Part shown: positions 62,123 through 64,000 of the stretch, in pieces
How positions within the stretch are numbered: position 1 is the first letter of the stretch
Layout of the letters: each line of letters starts with the position of its first letter
Origin: Pseudomonas ceruminis
GTDB lineage: Bacteria > Pseudomonadota > Gammaproteobacteria > Pseudomonadales > Pseudomonadaceae
DNA length: 64,000 nt
Assembly: GCF_021602025.1 (NCBI RefSeq)
Contig: NZ_BQHW01000002.1
Coordinates: 1 to 64,000, forward strand
Direction of reading: 5' to 3'
Notes under the pieces: generated by a model
Seen by the model: only the letters and a program-made list of their open reading frames with translations
Told to the model about the DNA's origin: nothing
Databases searched by the model: none
Translations under genes and position numbers: made by a program

Positions 62123-63946
62123 ACCGTACTCGCGCAACCAGGCATCCAGCGCCAGCGCCGTCTCCAGGTTGTTGCGCCGCAGTTGCGAGTTGAAATACCC
62201 CTCGGGCTGGCGCAGTTCACCGGCCAGGCGACCACGGTCGATGACCTGGAACACCGGGCTGCCCACCGTGTTCAACAACTGCTGGGTACGCTCGCGCAAG
62301 AACCGCTCGTAGGCCAGGTTGGCCGAGGTCGGGTACGGGCTCTTGCGCCGCTGCAGCACCGCCGGCGGCAGGATATCGGCACACGCCTGCTTGAGCAGCC
62401 ACTTCTCTTGGCCGTCCTTGCCCTTGATCGCCCACGGTACGTTGTAGACGTACTCCACCAGCGCATGGTCGGTGAACGGCACTCGCACCTCAAGACTGGC
62501 CGCCATACTCAGGCGGTCCTTGCGGTCGAGCAGGATTGGCAGCCAGCGCTGCAAGTGCATGTGGCAGATCTCGCGCATGCGCCGCTCTTGCGGGCTATCG
62601 CCCGGCAAGTGCTCGACGCTGTCCAACGCCTGGTGGTAGCAACTGTCCTGATAATTGGCAAAGTCGCACAGGCGGTTGAACTCTGGATTGATCAGCTCCG
62701 GCTGCAGCAACTGCATGCGCGACAGCCACGGGAAGCGTTGCGCCGCCACCGCGTGTGGGTCACGGAACCAGGCATAACCGCCAAACACCTCATCTGCCGC
62801 CTCTCCGGAGATCGCCACGGTCGAGTGCGCACGGATCGCCTTGAACAGCAGGTACAACGAGGTGTCGACGTCGCCAAAGGTCGCTGCCGAGTCGTTGGCC
62901 CGGTACACCGCCATCCGTGCAGGGTCTGCCACCAGTTCGCGGTTGTCGATGAGAATGGTCTGGTGGTGGCTGCCAATGTACTCGGCAGCCGCCAGCGCGT
63001 AAGGCTGGTCGCGCTCGGGGCGGAACTCGTCGCTCTGAAACTGCTCGGCCTGGCCGACGAAGTCTACCGAGAACGAATTGACTCTGCCGCCCTGCTCGGT
63101 CTGCACACGTTGTTGCGCCATGGCCGTGAGGATGGTCGAGTCCAGGCCGCCCGAGAGCAGCGAGCACACAGGTACATCAGCGTACAGCTGCTCGCCAAGG
63201 GCATTGCCGAGCAGCTCACGGGTACGCGCGACGGTGCTTGGCAGGTCGTCCTCATGCTCACGCCGCTGCAACTGCCAGTAGCGGCTGATCTTAAGCCGCC
63301 CGTTGGGTCGCCATGACAGACAGTGCCCGGGCGGCAGTTCGTCGACCCCTCGCAGGGCCGTGCGCGCGGTGCCGCGCGACAGGCTCAGGGCATCGACCAG
63401 ACCGACAACATCCAGTGCCCGGCTGTATTCCGGATGGGCCAGCACCGCCTTGATCTCGGAGCCGAACAGCAGCCCCTGCTGGTGGCGTGCGTAGTACAGC
63501 GGCTTGACCCCAAGCCGGTCACGCACCAGCAGAAAGTGGCCGTCGCGCGCGTCAAAGACGGCGAAGGCGAACATCCCGCTCAGGTATTGGCAGCACTGCT
63601 CGCCCCATTCCAGGTAGGCGTGCAGCACCACCTCGGTATCGCTGCGGGTATGGAACTGGTGGCCCGCCTGGCGCAGGCGCTCACGCAGTTCGTTATGGTT
63701 GTAGACCTCGCCGGTGTAGATCAGCGCCACCTCCTGGCCGTTGCTGCAGCGATAGATCATCGGCTGAACGCCGCCGCTGAGGTCGATGATCGCCAGCCGG
63801 CGGTGGCCCAACAATGCATGGCGGTGCTGCCAAGTGCCGCTGGCATCCGGCCCGCGCAGGGCCAGCGTATCGGTCATGGCGCCAAGGGCCTGGCCGGCCT
63901 GGGCCAGGTCACGGGTGTAGTCCACCCAGCCTGTGATTCCACACAT
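62111..63946 (-). CDS. asnB: Asparagine synthetase B, glutamine-hydrolysing
   Basis: 611-aa amidotransferase that makes asparagine from aspartate, ATP and glutamine. The N-terminal class II glutaminase has the nucleophile Cys2 (MCGITGWVDY) and LRGPDASGTW. The synthetase domain has the pyrophosphate loop LLSGGLDSTILTAM. The full length suggests activity. AsnB-like proteins also serve in natural-product amidation, so its partner genes upstream (outside the window) matter. The ATG follows TAAGGAGCACAC, and the upstream gene ends 10 nt before. Confidence 0.9.
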   Translation of the reverse strand: MCGITGWVDYTRDLAQAGQALGAMTDTLALRGPDASGTWQHRHALLGHRRLAIIDLSGGVQPMIYRCSNGQEVALIYTGEVYNHNELRERLRQAGHQFHTRSDTEVVLHAYLEWGEQCCQYLSGMFAFAVFDARDGHFLLVRDRLGVKPLYYARHQQGLLFGSEIKAVLAHPEYSRALDVVGLVDALSLSRGTARTALRGVDELPPGHCLSWRPNGRLKISRYWQLQRREHEDDLPSTVARTRELLGNALGEQLYADVPVCSLLSGGLDSTILTAMAQQRVQTEQGGRVNSFSVDFVGQAEQFQSDEFRPERDQPYALAAAEYIGSHHQTILIDNRELVADPARMAVYRANDSAATFGDVDTSLYLLFKAIRAHSTVAISGEAADEVFGGYAWFRDPHAVAAQRFPWLSRMQLLQPELINPEFNRLCDFANYQDSCYHQALDSVEHLPGDSPQERRMREICHMHLQRWLPILLDRKDRLSMAASLEVRVPFTDHALVEYVYNVPWAIKGKDGQEKWLLKQACADILPPAVLQRRKSPYPTSANLAYERFLRERTQQLLNTVGSPVFQVIDRGRLAGELRQPEGYFNSQLRRNNLETALALDAWLREYGLTV

Positions 63947-63956
63947 AGTGTGCTCC

Positions 63957-64000
63957 TTACACCTGAAGACGACGGGTCGGCAGCAGGCCGATCACCGCCT
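63957..64000 (-). CDS. C-terminal end of an upstream gene, partial
   Basis: On the minus strand the sequence reads AVIGLLPTRRLQV and a TAA stop, 10 nt before the asnB start and overlapping its ribosome binding region. Only about 13 residues are inside the window, so no product can be named. A hydrophobic stretch followed by an Arg-rich end would suit a membrane transporter. Same operon as asnB is likely. Confidence 0.45.
   Translation of the reverse strand, partial: AVIGLLPTRRLQV

Overview
The window reads as chromosome of a fluorescent Pseudomonas of the P. putida group. The signs are high GC coding sequence, a complete phenylacetate (paa) catabolon in the gene order I recall for P. putida, an OprD-family porin, a pseudomonad metallothionein, a LigD/Ku repair pair, and several small proteins typical of the genus (KGG-repeat stress proteins, a DUF6555-like protein, a Cys-rich protein beside ku). 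Species and strain cannot be read from the sequence alone.

Layout. (1) 1-4611 is an AT-richer, scrambled accessory segment. It holds the tail of an IS30-like transposase, a 113-nt tRNA-like folded element, an unknown 567-aa protein with two C-terminal membrane helices, a 5'-truncated unknown gene, an apparently intact IS3-family (IS51-like) element without target duplication, and the 3' part of a heptose epimerase gene. (2) 4727-21978 is the phenylacetate catabolon: paaX/paaY on the minus strand, then paaFGHIJK, a terminator, paaABCDE, a DUF485 protein with an ActP-type permease, an OprD-type porin and paaZ. Phenylacetate would enter through porin and permease, be activated by PaaK, epoxidised by PaaABC(D)E, isomerised by PaaG, ring-opened and oxidised by PaaZ, and beta-oxidised by PaaF/G/H/J to acetyl-CoA and succinyl-CoA, with PaaI and PaaY as rescue thioesterases. 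Related GATAC-containing boxes sit inside all three candidate promoters, and Crc/Hfq-type A-rich motifs lie near three translation starts. (3) 22062-24405 is a divergent hybrid kinase / response regulator pair. (4) 24491-32527 holds small stress-type genes, a Nudix hydrolase, a ClpP-like protease, a Fet4-like protein, a ybhP-clsB-ybhN membrane-lipid operon, and a metallothionein operon.

(5) 32678-39341 is a non-homologous end-joining neighbourhood (ligD, ku, and a 45-aa Cys-rich gene 9 nt upstream of ku). Enclosed in it is a tightly overlapping four-gene set: acyl-CoA dehydrogenase-like, PIG-L deacetylase, NodS-like methyltransferase, family 2 glycosyltransferase. (6) 39438-43724 is a second coupled minus-strand set: lipoprotein, haem-oxygenase-like putative metalloenzyme, methyltransferase, carboxylate-amine ligase, MTA/SAH nucleosidase-like protein. 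Sets (5) and (6) are the best candidates here for uncharacterised small-molecule pathways. (7) 43785-53803 is ordinary accessory/core content: transporters, Tat aldo/keto reductase, DyP peroxidase, CrtZ, MgtC with a long structured leader, ExoIII, and small genes.

(8) 52820-59166 has a KfrA/TnpT-like coiled-coil DNA-binding protein with palindromes, two TenA paralogues behind a TPP riboswitch, a GGDEF-EAL protein and a TnpS-like tyrosine recombinase. (9) 59156-64000 has an SDR/SMP-30 fusion with a divergent LysR regulator, asnB, and the last codons of an upstream gene. No rRNA, canonical tRNA or CRISPR array was seen.
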